This document shows positions 26,295-35,294 of a stretch of 64,000 nucleotides of DNA, piece after piece. Under the pieces are notes generated by a model. That model was not told the DNA's origin. It saw only the letters and a list, made by a program, of their open reading frames with translations, and searched no databases. The position numbers and the translations under genes are program-made. The DNA is taken from contig NZ_RCVR01000003.1 of NCBI RefSeq assembly GCF_016107305.1, forward strand, positions 186,001 through 250,000, written 5' to 3'. This stretch comes from Roseomonas sp. KE2513. Lineage in GTDB: Bacteria > Pseudomonadota > Alphaproteobacteria > Acetobacterales > Acetobacteraceae. The number at the start of each line of letters is the position of its first letter. The first letter of the stretch is position 1.

Positions 26295-27422
26295 CTACTG
26301 GGCGTTCGCGAGGCGGGGCGGCGAGGCGGGGCGCAGCTCCGCCGTCACGCGCGCGCCGGGGCGGGCGAGGTGCAGGCCGGCGACGATCACGTGGTCCTCG
26401 GGAAGGATGCCGCCGCGCACCACGCGCAGGCCGTCCACCACGGGGCCGAGGGTCACGGGCTTGGCGACCACGGTGCCGTCGGCCGCGACCGTCATCACCA
26501 CCCGCGCCGCCTGGTCGGCCGCGATGGCGGCGTCCGGCACGAGCAGCACGTCGCCCTCGCCGGCACGCAGGCGCAGGCGAGCGAAGGTGCCGGGGGTGAG
26601 GAAGAGGTCGGGGTTCGCGACCGTTGCCCGCGCCCGGATCGTGCCGGAGCGGTTGTCGAGCGCGGTGTCGAGGAAGTCGAGGCGGCCGCCGCGGTTGAAC
26701 TCGGCCTCGTCGGCCAGGCGCAGGCGCACCGGCTCGGCGGCGTCGCCCTCGGCGCGCGCGCCGCGGCGGGCGAAGCGGAGGTAGTCGGCCTCGCTGAGGT
26801 CGAAGGTGGCGTAGATCGGGTCCAGCGCCACGATGGTGGTCAGTAGCGTGTTCCCGGCTTGGACGAGGTTGCCGGCGTCCACCCGGCGGTCCGAGACGCG
26901 GCCGGACTGGGGCGCACGCACCTCGGTCCAGCTCCGCTCCAGCTCCGCCTGGCGCAGCTTGGCGCGGGCATCAGTGATCCCGCCCTCGGCGTCGCGCTGG
27001 GCGGCGCGGCGGGTGTCGAGCTGGGCCTGGGGCGCGAAGCGCTCCCGCACGAGGGAGGAGGTGCGGTCGATCTCCTGCCGGGCGAGCTCGAGCTTCGCCT
27101 CGGCGCGCGCCAGCTCGGCCCGCGCGCTCTCGACCGCGATGTCGAAGGGGGCGCGGTCGATGGTGAAGAGCAGGTCGCCCGCCCGCACCACCTGACCGTC
27201 GCGGAAATGCACGCGCTCCACCTGGCCGGAGACGCGGGGGCGCAGTTCGACGCGGGCGGAGGGCTCGAGGCGGGCGATGTGCTCCTCCCACTCCGTCACG
27301 TTGCGGCGCACCGGCTCGGAAACGGTGACGGTGGGTGGCGCGGGCTGGGCGGCGAGGGGGAGGACAGGAAGGGCGAGGGCAAACGCCAGCGGGACGAGAC
27401 CCTTGCGAATGGGGGTCGGCAT
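26295..27422 (-). CDS. RND periplasmic adaptor (AcrA/MexA family)
   Basis: 375 residues from ATG 27422, with GGAG 9 bp upstream. Signal peptide MPTPIRKGLVPLAFALALPV ending LAAQ. Lipoyl halves at RPRVSGQVERVHFRDGQVV and LERSWTEVRAPQSGRVSDRR flank an alpha-hairpin (about 95-150); beta-barrel VRLRLADEAEFNRGGRLDFL. It links the RND permease to an outer-membrane duct. 24 bp separate it from the permease. It lacks the lipobox of many AcrA homologues. Its promoter faces the TetR gene across the operator at 27448. Confidence 0.94.
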   Translation of the reverse strand: MPTPIRKGLVPLAFALALPVLPLAAQPAPPTVTVSEPVRRNVTEWEEHIARLEPSARVELRPRVSGQVERVHFRDGQVVRAGDLLFTIDRAPFDIAVESARAELARAEAKLELARQEIDRTSSLVRERFAPQAQLDTRRAAQRDAEGGITDARAKLRQAELERSWTEVRAPQSGRVSDRRVDAGNLVQAGNTLLTTIVALDPIYATFDLSEADYLRFARRGARAEGDAAEPVRLRLADEAEFNRGGRLDFLDTALDNRSGTIRARATVANPDLFLTPGTFARLRLRAGEGDVLLVPDAAIAADQAARVVMTVAADGTVVAKPVTLGPVVDGLRVVRGGILPEDHVIVAGLHLARPGARVTAELRPASPPRLANAQ

Positions 27423-27447
27423 GGCCAATCTCCGGCGGTCGGATGAT

Positions 27448-27484
27448 ACCGACCGGTTCGTGACATTGATACGAACCGGTCGGT
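27448..27484. promoter_or_regulatory. TetR-family operator (perfect 14-bp inverted repeat)
   Basis: Arms ACCGACCGGTTCGT (27448-27461) and its exact complement (27471-27484) are separated by the 9-bp spacer GACATTGAT. It lies between the divergent adaptor (start 27422) and TetR gene (start 27541), so binding would repress both. The spacer and right flank share ACATTG, perhaps part of opposed promoter elements. Confidence 0.85.
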
Positions 27485-27540
27485 CACATTGCAACCCCCC
27501 TCCGGACAGGCTTTACGTCCGGCCAGACAGAGAGGTGCCC

Positions 27541-28137
27541 GTGAGCGAAGTGTCCGCGACCCCCCCGCGCCGTACGGCCGCGCAGCGACTGAGGGAGGTG
27601 GCCCGGGATCTGTTCTACCGGCAGGGCATCCGCGCGACGGGCGTCGAGGAATTGTGCCGCGTGGCCGGCACCACGAAGATCAGCCTCTACCGGGCCTTTC
27701 CATCCAAGGACGAGCTGGTGGCCTGCATCCTGCGCGACGATTGCGACCAGGAGGCGGCTTGGTACCGGGACGCGCTGGGCCCCGCGACACCCCCGCGCGA
27801 GCGCCCGGCCGCCTACCTCGCGGCGGCCGTCGCGGAGCTGCGCCAGCCGGGATTCCGCGGCTGCTCGCTCGGCCTCGCCATCGCCGAGTTCCCCGATCCC
27901 GAGCACCCCGCCCGCAAGGTCGCCGACAACTTCAAGCGCGGCCTGCGCGAGGCGCTCCGGCGGGTCTCGGCCGAGGCCGGCGCCGCCGATCCGGCCATGC
28001 TGGGCGATACGCTGATGATGCTGACGGAAGGCGCCTTCTCCTCCGCGGCCTCCCTCGGTGCGGGCGAAGCGGCGGATGCGCTCGAGCGGGCAGGGCAGCA
28101 ATTGCTGGCTGCGGCGCTTCCGGCGGAAGGGGGCTGA
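27541..28137 (+). CDS. TetR/AcrR family repressor of the RND pump
   Basis: 198 residues from GTG 27541, preceded by AGAGAGG. The HTH is REVARDLFYRQGIRATGVEE, then VAGTTKISLYRAFPSKDELV. C-terminal ligand domain: GCSLGLAIAEFPDPEHPARK. TetR proteins of this kind release DNA on binding the pump's substrate. It is divergent from the RND adaptor over a perfect inverted repeat, the classic local-repressor layout. The open frame to 27277 overlaps the adaptor and is not used. Confidence 0.92.
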   Translation: MSEVSATPPRRTAAQRLREVARDLFYRQGIRATGVEELCRVAGTTKISLYRAFPSKDELVACILRDDCDQEAAWYRDALGPATPPRERPAAYLAAAVAELRQPGFRGCSLGLAIAEFPDPEHPARKVADNFKRGLREALRRVSAEAGAADPAMLGDTLMMLTEGAFSSAASLGAGEAADALERAGQQLLAAALPAEGG

Positions 28138-28177
28138 GGGTTCAGGCCCTTGTTCCGGGTGGCGGGTGCTGGTGGCC

Positions 28178-28415
28178 CCGGGGAGAGGAAGAAGGAATTC
28201 TTCCTCTCCCCGGACCCCTCACCATCATCTTCTATCTGTTTGAGAGGCATCTGCGCCCGGTGCGCCTCGGGTCGTGGACCCGAGGCGATTGCACGCGCAG
28301 GAAGGGCGTCAGGAAACAGAACTGGCCCCCGATCACCGCATCCACGAAGTCAGATGGGGATCCAAGGGCCTCAGGCCCTTGGCGGGCGAGGTACGGAGAG
28401 GGCAGAGCCCTCTCC
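28178..28415 (-). repeat. Dispersed element, copy 5 (inverted, with internal insert)
   Basis: Plus-strand order H (28178-28213, 14-bp arms), G (28264-28286, perfect 10-bp arms), an extra stretch of about 45 bp, F (28366-28378) and D (28395-28415, GGAGAGGGC with its complement). E is missing. Fills most of the 346-bp gap between the convergent TetR and secB genes; nothing else is seen there. Confidence 0.85.
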
Positions 28416-28483
28416 AGGGCCAAGGGCAGGAAACTCTATCGCTGAATGCAGGGCAGCACCCTCGCGGGCGCTACCGGGGCGTG

Positions 28484-28996
28484 TCAGGCCAGCGCGACGT
28501 TGGCGGGGGCGCCGCCCTGGCCACGGCGGGACTGCCAGAGGGCGACGAAGTCGATCGGCGTCAGGGCCACCGGCATGAAGCCGCCGTCGCGCGTGACGTC
28601 GGAGAGGATGTTGCGCGCGAAGGGGAAGAGCAGGCGCGGGCACTCGACCAGCAGCACCGGCTCCAGCACGTCCGCGCCTACGTTCACGGTGAAGATGCCG
28701 CTATAGGCGAGTTCCGCGATGAAGGCGGTGGTGCCGTCGGCGGTCTTGGCGTCGGCGCGGATCTGCAGCGTCACCTCGAAGACGTTGCCGCCGTCCTGCA
28801 GGGCGCGGGCCTGGACGTCCAGCGCCACGTCGATGCGCGGCTGCTCACGCAGCGAGGTGTAGATCTCGGGCGCGCCGGGAACCTCGAAGGAGAGGTCCTT
28901 CACGTACTGCATGTTCACGACCAGCGGCTGAACATTCTGGGGCTGCTGGTCGGCGCCGTTGGGCGGGGTGTTGGGAAGCGGCGGCAGGTCGGACAT
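28484..28996 (-). CDS. secB: Protein-export chaperone SecB
   Basis: 170 residues from ATG 28996. VVNMQYVKDLSFEVPGAP is the SecB N-terminal strand and YSGIFTV, LLVECPRLLFPFARNIL and DVTRDGGFMPVALTPIDFVA are conserved core motifs. The tetramer holds preproteins unfolded and delivers them to SecA. Slightly longer than E. coli SecB (155), as usual in alphaproteobacteria. Next to timA and mltA, a common alphaproteobacterial neighbourhood. Confidence 0.96.
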   Translation of the reverse strand: MSDLPPLPNTPPNGADQQPQNVQPLVVNMQYVKDLSFEVPGAPEIYTSLREQPRIDVALDVQARALQDGGNVFEVTLQIRADAKTADGTTAFIAELAYSGIFTVNVGADVLEPVLLVECPRLLFPFARNILSDVTRDGGFMPVALTPIDFVALWQSRRGQGGAPANVALA

Positions 28997-29077
28997 TGGG
29001 TCAGCCTTCGTCGGAGGGGCGGCGGTGCGGCGGGGTAGCACGGGCCGGGGGTGCTGTCAGTGGCCCGGTCCGGAGTG

Positions 29078-29635
29078 TCAGCCGTGGTGCCAGGAGACCG
29101 TCAGGGGGCCATCCTCGGTGGGGTCCACCCGCAGCCAGTGGCCGTTCATCACGGAGAGTCCAGTCATGGCCATGATGAAGCCCCAATGGCAGACCACCAC
29201 CGTGTGCGGCCAATCCGGACGCTCGCGCATCTCGCCCCGGAAGAGGCGGGCGCGGGAGAGGATGCTGTCGCTGCCCTCCTCCTCCTGCGGCCACCAGATC
29301 GCGTCGAGATGGCCGAAGTCGAGTTCGGGCCAGGCCGCGCAGAGCTCGTCCCGGTGGGAGCCGACGTCGCAGGTGAAGGCGAAGCGCTCCCGCACCAGGG
29401 GCTGGACGTGGACGGGCAGGCCGAGGCGGCGGGCGAGGGGGGCCGCCGTCTGCAGGGCGCGGGTGTAGGGGCTGGCGAGGATGCGGGTGACGCCCTGAGC
29501 CGCAAGGGCCTCGGCCGCGGCCTCCGCCTGCTCGTGGCCCAGGGGGGTGAGCCGCGGGTCCTCGATGCCGGGATCCTGGCGGGTGGCATTGAAGTGAAGG
29601 TTGAACTCGCTCTGGCCGTGTCGCAGCAGGATCAT
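29078..29635 (-). CDS. Histidine phosphatase superfamily protein
   Basis: 185 residues from ATG 29635, with AAGGGG upstream. The RHG motif is ILLRHGQSEFN with the phosphorylated His near residue 6; SPYTRALQTA and VVVCHWGFIMAMTG carry the second Arg and His. Resembles phosphoglycerate-mutase-like phosphatases of uncertain substrate. Divergent from timA, with about 170 bp between starts. Confidence 0.88.
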   Translation of the reverse strand: MILLRHGQSEFNLHFNATRQDPGIEDPRLTPLGHEQAEAAAEALAAQGVTRILASPYTRALQTAAPLARRLGLPVHVQPLVRERFAFTCDVGSHRDELCAAWPELDFGHLDAIWWPQEEEGSDSILSRARLFRGEMRERPDWPHTVVVCHWGFIMAMTGLSVMNGHWLRVDPTEDGPLTVSWHHG

Positions 29636-29807
29636 GGGCGGTTCCCCTTTCGTCTCGGCCTCGCCGATAGCGGGCGAGGGTCGCGCGCACAACGCCCGCG
29701 CCTCCGCTGCCGTTCCAGGAAACGTGGCGAGGAGCCCCATGGTCTCGCGCTGGCCGGTTGCGGCGGCGGGACCGCGCGCCTAACTATTGTGTCATGAGGA
29801 GATCATG

Positions 29808-30461
29808 ATGCAGGGCGGCGGTTTTCCGGTTGACCTGATTCTGTTCGGGATGGTGGCGGCCTTCCTGGTTCTGCGCCTGCGCAGCGTGCTGGGACGGCGG
29901 ACGGGCTTCGAGCGCCCGCCCGGAGAACGTGGCTCGCTGCCCGTGCCGCCCCTGGCCGGCGCGGCTGCGCCTGCGGCGGCGACGCCGACCCGCGGCGTGC
30001 CCGACCCGCGCGGGCCGGTCGGCCAGGCGTTGGCGCGCATCCGCTCGGCCGATTCCTCCTTCGATCCCGCCGGCTTCCTCGGTGGCGCGGAGGGGGCCTT
30101 CCGGATGATCGTGGAGGGCTTCGCCTCGGGTAACCGGGTGGCGCTGCGCAACCTCCTCTCCGACGAGACCTATGCGGGCTTCGAGGCCGCCATCACCGAC
30201 CGTGAGGCGAAGGGCGAGCAGCAGCGCACCGAGATCCGGGAGATCCGCGAGGCCTCGATCGACGGCGCCGACCTGCGTGGCACCACGGCCGAGGTCACGG
30301 TGCGCTTCGTCTCCGACCAGGTGAACATGACCACGGACGCCACCGGCAAGCCCGTGGCGGGCACCGATGCGGTGACGGAGCTGACGGATATTTGGACCTT
30401 CCAGCGCGACGTTCGCAGCAGCGACCCGGCCTGGAAGCTCACCAGCACCCGCTCCGCCTGA
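29808..30461 (+). CDS. timA: Tim44/TimA-domain membrane protein
   Basis: 217 residues. One N-terminal membrane helix (DLILFGMVAAFLVLRLRSVL) with FERPPGE next, a Pro/Ala linker, then the Tim44-like domain (GAFRMIVEGFASGNRVALRN, LSDETYAGFEAAI, DIWTFQRDV). TimA is the bacterial homologue of mitochondrial Tim44, in the inner membrane; its function is not settled. AGGAG lies 6 bp before ATG 29808; ATG 29805 is too close. First gene of timA-mltA-lutA-DUF1345. Confidence 0.9.
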   Translation: MQGGGFPVDLILFGMVAAFLVLRLRSVLGRRTGFERPPGERGSLPVPPLAGAAAPAAATPTRGVPDPRGPVGQALARIRSADSSFDPAGFLGGAEGAFRMIVEGFASGNRVALRNLLSDETYAGFEAAITDREAKGEQQRTEIREIREASIDGADLRGTTAEVTVRFVSDQVNMTTDATGKPVAGTDAVTELTDIWTFQRDVRSSDPAWKLTSTRSA

Positions 30462-31435
30462 TCATTCCTCGGGCAATTCGGCTTCTCCTCGCCTTTCTTG
30501 CGGCGGGGGTCGCCTCGGGCTGCACGCCCTCGCCGCGCTGGGAGCGGGACCGGCTCTCCGAGGCGGTCCCGGCTTTCGTCGCGGGCTGCGCGGCGCTCGC
30601 CTATCCGGGAACGCTGGCGCCGGCCTGCGCGGCCGCGCCGCTGGTGCCGCCCGGCGACGAGGCCGCCGCCCGCGCCTTCTTCGTCCGCTATTTCGAGCCG
30701 GTCCTCGCGGGCGAGGGGCTGGTGACGGGCTATTACGAGCCGGTGCTGCGCGTCTCGCCCGTCCGCGCGCCGGGCTTCACCGCGCCGCTCCTTGCCATGG
30801 GACCGGCCGAGTTGCCGCGTGCTTCGATCGAGGCAGCGGTGGCGGCCGGCGCCTGGCCAGGGCAGGTGCTCGCCTGGGCAGACCCGGTGGACGCCTTCTT
30901 CCTCCAGATCCAGGGCTCCGGCCGCGCCGTCTTCCCGGATGGGAGCGAGCGGCGGCTCGGCTATGCCGGCAAGAACGCGCATCCCTACGTGCCTATCGGG
31001 CGTGTGCTGATCGAGCGCGGGGCGATGGCGCGCGAGCAGGTTTCCATGGATTCTCTCCGCGCCTGGCTGCACGCCGCGCCGCCCGGGGAGGCGCGGGCGC
31101 TGATGGACACCAACCCCTCCTGGGTCTTCTTCCGCTGGCGTGACGACCTGCCGCCGTCGGGCGGGCCGGCCGGGACGCTCGGCGCGCCCCTTACGCCCGG
31201 TCGCTCGGTGGCGGTGGACCGCGGTCACGTGCCGCTCGGCCTTCCCCTCTGGATCGAGACGCGCCACCCGACGGAGGGGGGGCGGCTGGAACGGCTGGTC
31301 GTGGCGCAGGACACGGGCGGCGCCATCCGCGGCCCTGCGCGCGCCGACCTCTTCTGGGGCTGGGGCGAGGCGGCCGGCTCCGCTGCGGGGCGGATGCGCG
31401 AGACCGGCCGGATCTGGGTGCTGCGGCCCCGGTAG
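30392..31435 (+). CDS. mltA: Membrane-bound lytic murein transglycosylase A
   Basis: MltA domain: VTGYYEPVLRVSP near the N-terminus, VDAFFLQIQGSGRAVFPDG, YAGKNAHPYVPIGRVLI, NPSWVFFRW, then the 3D domain with VAQDTGGAIRGPARADLFWG. It cleaves peptidoglycan to 1,6-anhydro-MurNAc products at the outer membrane. The mature part follows IRLLLAFLAAGVASGC, a lipobox. The start is unclear: TTG 30392 (listed, 347 residues) overlaps timA by 70 bp, and CTG 30458, overlapping the timA stop, would place the signal peptide at the N-terminus. Confidence 0.9.
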   Translation: MDLPARRSQQRPGLEAHQHPLRLIIPRAIRLLLAFLAAGVASGCTPSPRWERDRLSEAVPAFVAGCAALAYPGTLAPACAAAPLVPPGDEAAARAFFVRYFEPVLAGEGLVTGYYEPVLRVSPVRAPGFTAPLLAMGPAELPRASIEAAVAAGAWPGQVLAWADPVDAFFLQIQGSGRAVFPDGSERRLGYAGKNAHPYVPIGRVLIERGAMAREQVSMDSLRAWLHAAPPGEARALMDTNPSWVFFRWRDDLPPSGGPAGTLGAPLTPGRSVAVDRGHVPLGLPLWIETRHPTEGGRLERLVVAQDTGGAIRGPARADLFWGWGEAAGSAAGRMRETGRIWVLRPR

Positions 31436-31484
31436 GCGAGGGGCGGCGTTGGCTCGGCCCCGCCGCCCGCCTATCTTGGGCGCG

Positions 31485-32258
31485 ATGTCCGACACCAAGC
31501 CCCGCGTCGCGCTCTTCGTCACCTGCCTGGTCGATCTGTACCGGCCTTCCGTGGGCTTCGCCGCCCTGAAGTTGCTAGAGGAGGCGGGGTGCCAGGTGGA
31601 GGTGCCGGCCACCCAGACCTGCTGCGGCCAGCCCGCCTATAATTCCGGGGACCGGGCGACGGCGAAGGACCTCGCCCGCGCGGTGATCGACGCCTTCCTC
31701 GGCTACGACCACGTTGTCGCGCCCTCCGGCTCCTGCGCGGGGATGATCGCGCACCACTACCCCGCCCTCTTCGAGGACGATCCCGCCTATCGCGGCAAGG
31801 CCGAGGCGCTGGCGGCCCGCACGCACGAGCTGACCTCCTTCCTCGTGGACGTGATGGGCCTCGACACGGCCCGCCCGGCCTATGACGGCATCGCCGCCTA
31901 TCACGACAGCTGCTCCGGCCTGCGGGAGATGGGGGTGCGGGCCCAGCCCCGCGCGCTGCTCGCCAAGGTGCCGGGCCTCACCGTGAAGGAACTGGCCGAG
32001 CCCGAGCTGTGCTGCGGCTTCGGCGGCACCTTTTGCGTGAAGTACCCGGCGATCTCGACCCGCATGGTGACGGACAAGGTGGCCGACATCCGCGGAACGG
32101 GCGCCGACACGCTGCTGGCGGGCGATCTCGGCTGCCTGCTGAACATGGCCGGCCGCCTCAAGCGGGAGGCGAGCCCCATCCGCGTGCGCCACGTGGCGGA
32201 GGTACTGGCCGGCATGACCGGCGAGGTCGCCCCTATCGGCGAGACCGGGGAGGGGTGA
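31485..32258 (+). CDS. lutA: Lactate-oxidation Fe-S protein LutA (CCG domain)
   Basis: 257 residues. Two cysteine-rich CCG domains: VTCLVDLYRPSVGFA with TQTCCGQPAYNSG (first), and YHDSCSGLREMG with PELCCGFGGTFCVKYP (second). This is the LutA/GlcF-like half of the LutABC L-lactate oxidation complex. Its partners lutB and lutC are not adjacent; they lie on the opposite strand at 57.2-59.8 kb. It follows mltA by about 49 bp and overlaps the DUF1345 gene (GTGA). Confidence 0.92.
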   Translation: MSDTKPRVALFVTCLVDLYRPSVGFAALKLLEEAGCQVEVPATQTCCGQPAYNSGDRATAKDLARAVIDAFLGYDHVVAPSGSCAGMIAHHYPALFEDDPAYRGKAEALAARTHELTSFLVDVMGLDTARPAYDGIAAYHDSCSGLREMGVRAQPRALLAKVPGLTVKELAEPELCCGFGGTFCVKYPAISTRMVTDKVADIRGTGADTLLAGDLGCLLNMAGRLKREASPIRVRHVAEVLAGMTGEVAPIGETGEG

Positions 32259-32899
32259 GCGCGGCGATGCTCCCGGCCCGGCTCCAGCGCCGCCCCATCC
32301 TCCTGTCCTCGCTCGTGCTGGGGCTGGCGGCGGGGCTGGTAGCCTGGCTGGCCGGCCTGCGCGGCACCAGCAGCGTGCTCGCCTTCTGGAACGCCTCGGC
32401 ACTCGCCTACACCGTGGCCATCTCCGTTGCCCTCTGGGACGATGAGCCCGAGGAACTCGCCGCCCGGGCCGCGGCGCTCGACCAGGACCAGTGGGGCATC
32501 CTCCTGGCCAGCGTCATCGCCGCCCTAGCGGCGCTCGGCGCGGTGGTGGCGGACCTGGCGACCGCCAAGGGCACCGCCCAGGCCACGGGCGCCGCCCTCT
32601 CGGCGGGCGGCACGGTGGTGGTCTCCTGGCTCTTTGTGCAGGTGCTCTTCGCGCACCACTACGCCCATGTGCACTGGCTCGGCGGCCAGGGCCTCGACTT
32701 TCCTGGCAACGACCGGCCGGACTTTCCCGAATTCCTCTACTTCGCGATGACCGTCGGCATGACGGCCCAGGTCTCCGACGTGACGACGCGCACGGCAACG
32801 ATACGCCGCGCCGTGCTCGGCCATGCGGCGCTCGCCTTCCTTTTCAACGCGGTGATCCTGGCAGCGGCGGTGAACCTGGCGGCCGCGCTTCTGGGGTGA
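32255..32899 (+). CDS. DUF1345 membrane protein
   Basis: 214 residues from GTG 32255, which overlaps the lutA stop; ATG 32267 is an alternative. Five to six membrane segments, with the DUF1345 hallmark FLYFAMTVGMTAQVSDVTT and VQVLFAHHYAHVHW. Function unknown. Coupled to lutA, it may be co-expressed with lactate oxidation. Converges on the AI-2E permease over repeat copy 6. Confidence 0.88.
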   Translation: MSAAMLPARLQRRPILLSSLVLGLAAGLVAWLAGLRGTSSVLAFWNASALAYTVAISVALWDDEPEELAARAAALDQDQWGILLASVIAALAALGAVVADLATAKGTAQATGAALSAGGTVVVSWLFVQVLFAHHYAHVHWLGGQGLDFPGNDRPDFPEFLYFAMTVGMTAQVSDVTTRTATIRRAVLGHAALAFLFNAVILAAAVNLAAALLG

Positions 32900-32918
32900 T
32901 GGGGCTTCGCGGGTGGAT

Positions 32919-33154
32919 CCGGGGAGTGGAAGAAGGGATTCTTCCTCTCCCCAAGCCCCTCACCATCATCTTCTTCTCTGAGTTTGAGTGGTTTCGCGGC
33001 CGGTGCGCCTCGCGCTTATGGCCCGAGGCGACTGCATGGTCAGGAAGGTTCCGCGACAGCCAGACGGGGATCCGAGGGCCTCAGGCTCCTGGCGGGCTGG
33101 GATGAATGTTGCGCGTTCATGCGGGAGGTCCGGAGAGGGCGCTGCCCTCTCCGG
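32919..33154 (-). repeat. Dispersed element, copy 6 (inverted, complete)
   Basis: Plus-strand order H (32919-32952, one arm slightly decayed), degenerate G (33007-33029), F (33074-33090), E (TGAATGT-TGC-GCGTTCA, 33103-33119) and D (CCGGAGAGGGC with its complement, 33130-33154). Between the convergent DUF1345 and AI-2E genes. It also marks the left breakpoint of the inversion proposed to have split the lut genes. Confidence 0.84.
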
Positions 33155-33169
33155 ACCGGACCGCTCCTG

Positions 33170-35125
33170 TCAGGCCGCGGTCGGCGGTACTTCGGCCGGT
33201 GCCGCCTCCGCCGAGAGGCAGGCCAGCGCGTCGCGGAGGGAGCGGGCTTCGCAGCTTCGCATTCCTTCCTCCCGCAGGGCCGCGAGGACGGGGCTGTCGC
33301 GTTCGGCGCCCCAGACGCCGGCGACGAGCAGGGCGTTGGGGAAGCGGCGGCGCAGGCGGCGGATGGCGTAGCGGGCGCTGGCCGCGCCGCTGCCTCCCTC
33401 GAGAGCCGAGAGCACCACGGCGCGGGCCCCTTCCGGCACGGCCGCGGCGTTGCGCAGGGCCTCGGCGGGGAGGGTGGTGGCGCCGTAGCCGGCGAGGGTG
33501 AGCACCTGGGCGAGCATGGCGGTGGCCTGTTCGTCCAGCCGGCCGCGGCCGGCGACGCAGAGGACGGTGCCGGGGTTGGCCCATTCGGGCGGAGGTGCCG
33601 GCGGCGCGGGGGGAGGCGGGGCGTCGGGGCCGGGCTCGCCGTCACTCTCCCGCTGCACCGGGCCGTCGGCCTCGATGGCCGGGGGCTCGACGTCCTCGTG
33701 CTCGGAGAGGTCGTCGAGCAGCTCGTCCACCCGGGAGCGCAGCACGTCGAGCCGGGCACGGTTGAGGGCGCCGCGGGTCGCGTCCTCCTGGGCGAGGGAG
33801 AGGCCGGGCAGGGCGACGCTGTCGTAGTAGGAGAGGAGGGGCATGCCGCGGAGCTGGAGCTCCGCCTGCTCGGCCAGGCCGTCCGCGTCGCCGGCCAGGG
33901 CGCGCTGGTAGAAGGCCTCGGGCGGGGCGAGGGCGGCGCGGTCCCCGAGAAGGACGTCGAGGAATTCCAGCCGGTCCACGTGGCGGCCGAGAACCACCAG
34001 CCCGACGGTGAGCGGGGTGGCCAGCAGCAGGCCGATCGGTCCCCAGAGCCAGGCCCAGAAGGCCGTGGCGAGGAGGATGGCGACGGGCGAGAGGCCGGTG
34101 GAGTGGCCGTAGACCATCGGCTCCACCGCCTGGGCCATCAGCGGCTCGGCGACGGCGAAGAGGATGATGACCCAGATGAGCATCGTCCAGCCCGGATCCA
34201 CCGCGATCGCGAGGAGGACGGGGAAGGCGGCCGCGATGAAGCCGCCGATGAAGGGGACGAAGCGCATCAGCCCCGCGATGACGCCCCAGAGCAGGGGGTT
34301 GGGGATGCCGATGGCCCAGAGCCCGGCGGCGATGCCGAGGCCGAAGGCGGCGTTCATCGCCGTCTGCGCGAGGAAGTAGCGCGAGAGGCGGGAGGCGGCG
34401 TCGTTGATGGCGGCGGTGGTGCGCTGGAGGTCGCGCGAGCCCATCAGCTTGATGACGCGGTCCCGCAGGTCCTCCCGGTAGAGAAGGAGGAAGACAACGA
34501 AGACGATGACGATGCCGGTGGTGGCAACGGGGCCGAGCAGAGGGCCGACGACCCGCTGCATGACCACGAGGAGGCCCGGCGCGGGCTCGCGCACCTCCAC
34601 GGGAAGGGGTGGCAGGCCGGACTGCGCGGCGGCTGCGGAGGAGGCGGCTGAATCCTTTGAGGAGAGGCCCTCACCGAGGGAGCGGAGCAGCTCCGAGGCG
34701 CGGCCGAGCGGGCCATGATCCCCGAAGAGGCCGGTTAGCTTCTGGGTGACCGTGGCCTGGTAGAAGGGAAGGTCGGTGGCCAGTTCGGCCAGCTGGCGGC
34801 CCATCAGCGCGCCGAGGCCCGCGATCACCGCGACAGCCAGGATGACGCCCAGCATCTCGGAGGCGACGCGGGGCACGCCGATCTTGCGGAAGGCGCGGAC
34901 CACCGGCGCCAGCACGAAGGCGAGCAGGATGGCGAGGGCCAGCGGCACCAGCAACTCGCGGGTGACGTAGAGCACGCCGACGAGGGCAATGCCGGCATAG
35001 AAGACCCCGGGGCCGCCATTGGGCACGCCGGCGGCGGCCACCTCGGCGGAGAGGTTGGTGCGCGAAAGGCTGGAGCGCACCGGCCCCTGGGCGCGGGACG
35101 GGCGGGAAGGGACGGAATCCGGCAT
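33170..35125 (-). CDS. AI-2E/PerM family permease with long C-terminal extension
   Basis: 651 residues from ATG 35125, with GGAG just upstream. Residues about 40-400 are the AI-2E-transporter core: LALAILLAFVLAPVVRAFRK, then the family's GGFIAAAFPVLLAIAVDPGW and SPVAILLATAFWAWLWGPIG. The last 250 residues add a charged, proline-rich linker and a Rossmann-like domain (VLCVAGRGRLDEQATAMLAQ; AARYAIRRLRRRFPNALLVA type). Most family members stop near 350-400. The extension could regulate the permease; its partner is unknown. Confidence 0.88.
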   Translation of the reverse strand: MPDSVPSRPSRAQGPVRSSLSRTNLSAEVAAAGVPNGGPGVFYAGIALVGVLYVTRELLVPLALAILLAFVLAPVVRAFRKIGVPRVASEMLGVILAVAVIAGLGALMGRQLAELATDLPFYQATVTQKLTGLFGDHGPLGRASELLRSLGEGLSSKDSAASSAAAAQSGLPPLPVEVREPAPGLLVVMQRVVGPLLGPVATTGIVIVFVVFLLLYREDLRDRVIKLMGSRDLQRTTAAINDAASRLSRYFLAQTAMNAAFGLGIAAGLWAIGIPNPLLWGVIAGLMRFVPFIGGFIAAAFPVLLAIAVDPGWTMLIWVIILFAVAEPLMAQAVEPMVYGHSTGLSPVAILLATAFWAWLWGPIGLLLATPLTVGLVVLGRHVDRLEFLDVLLGDRAALAPPEAFYQRALAGDADGLAEQAELQLRGMPLLSYYDSVALPGLSLAQEDATRGALNRARLDVLRSRVDELLDDLSEHEDVEPPAIEADGPVQRESDGEPGPDAPPPPAPPAPPPEWANPGTVLCVAGRGRLDEQATAMLAQVLTLAGYGATTLPAEALRNAAAVPEGARAVVLSALEGGSGAASARYAIRRLRRRFPNALLVAGVWGAERDSPVLAALREEGMRSCEARSLRDALACLSAEAAPAEVPPTAA

Positions 35126-35294
35126 TGGCTCCACTTGGTCGGGGACCATCAGGGAACGCGGACCGGGCACTTATGTTACGAGGGCGGAGAAGGGCGGCGG
35201 TTCGATCAAGGGGTGAAGCGCAGAGAAAGGAATGCGACCCCCATCACCGTTCCGGACGCCCGGAGCGGACAGAGGCCTATCCGGGGACTTGTCC

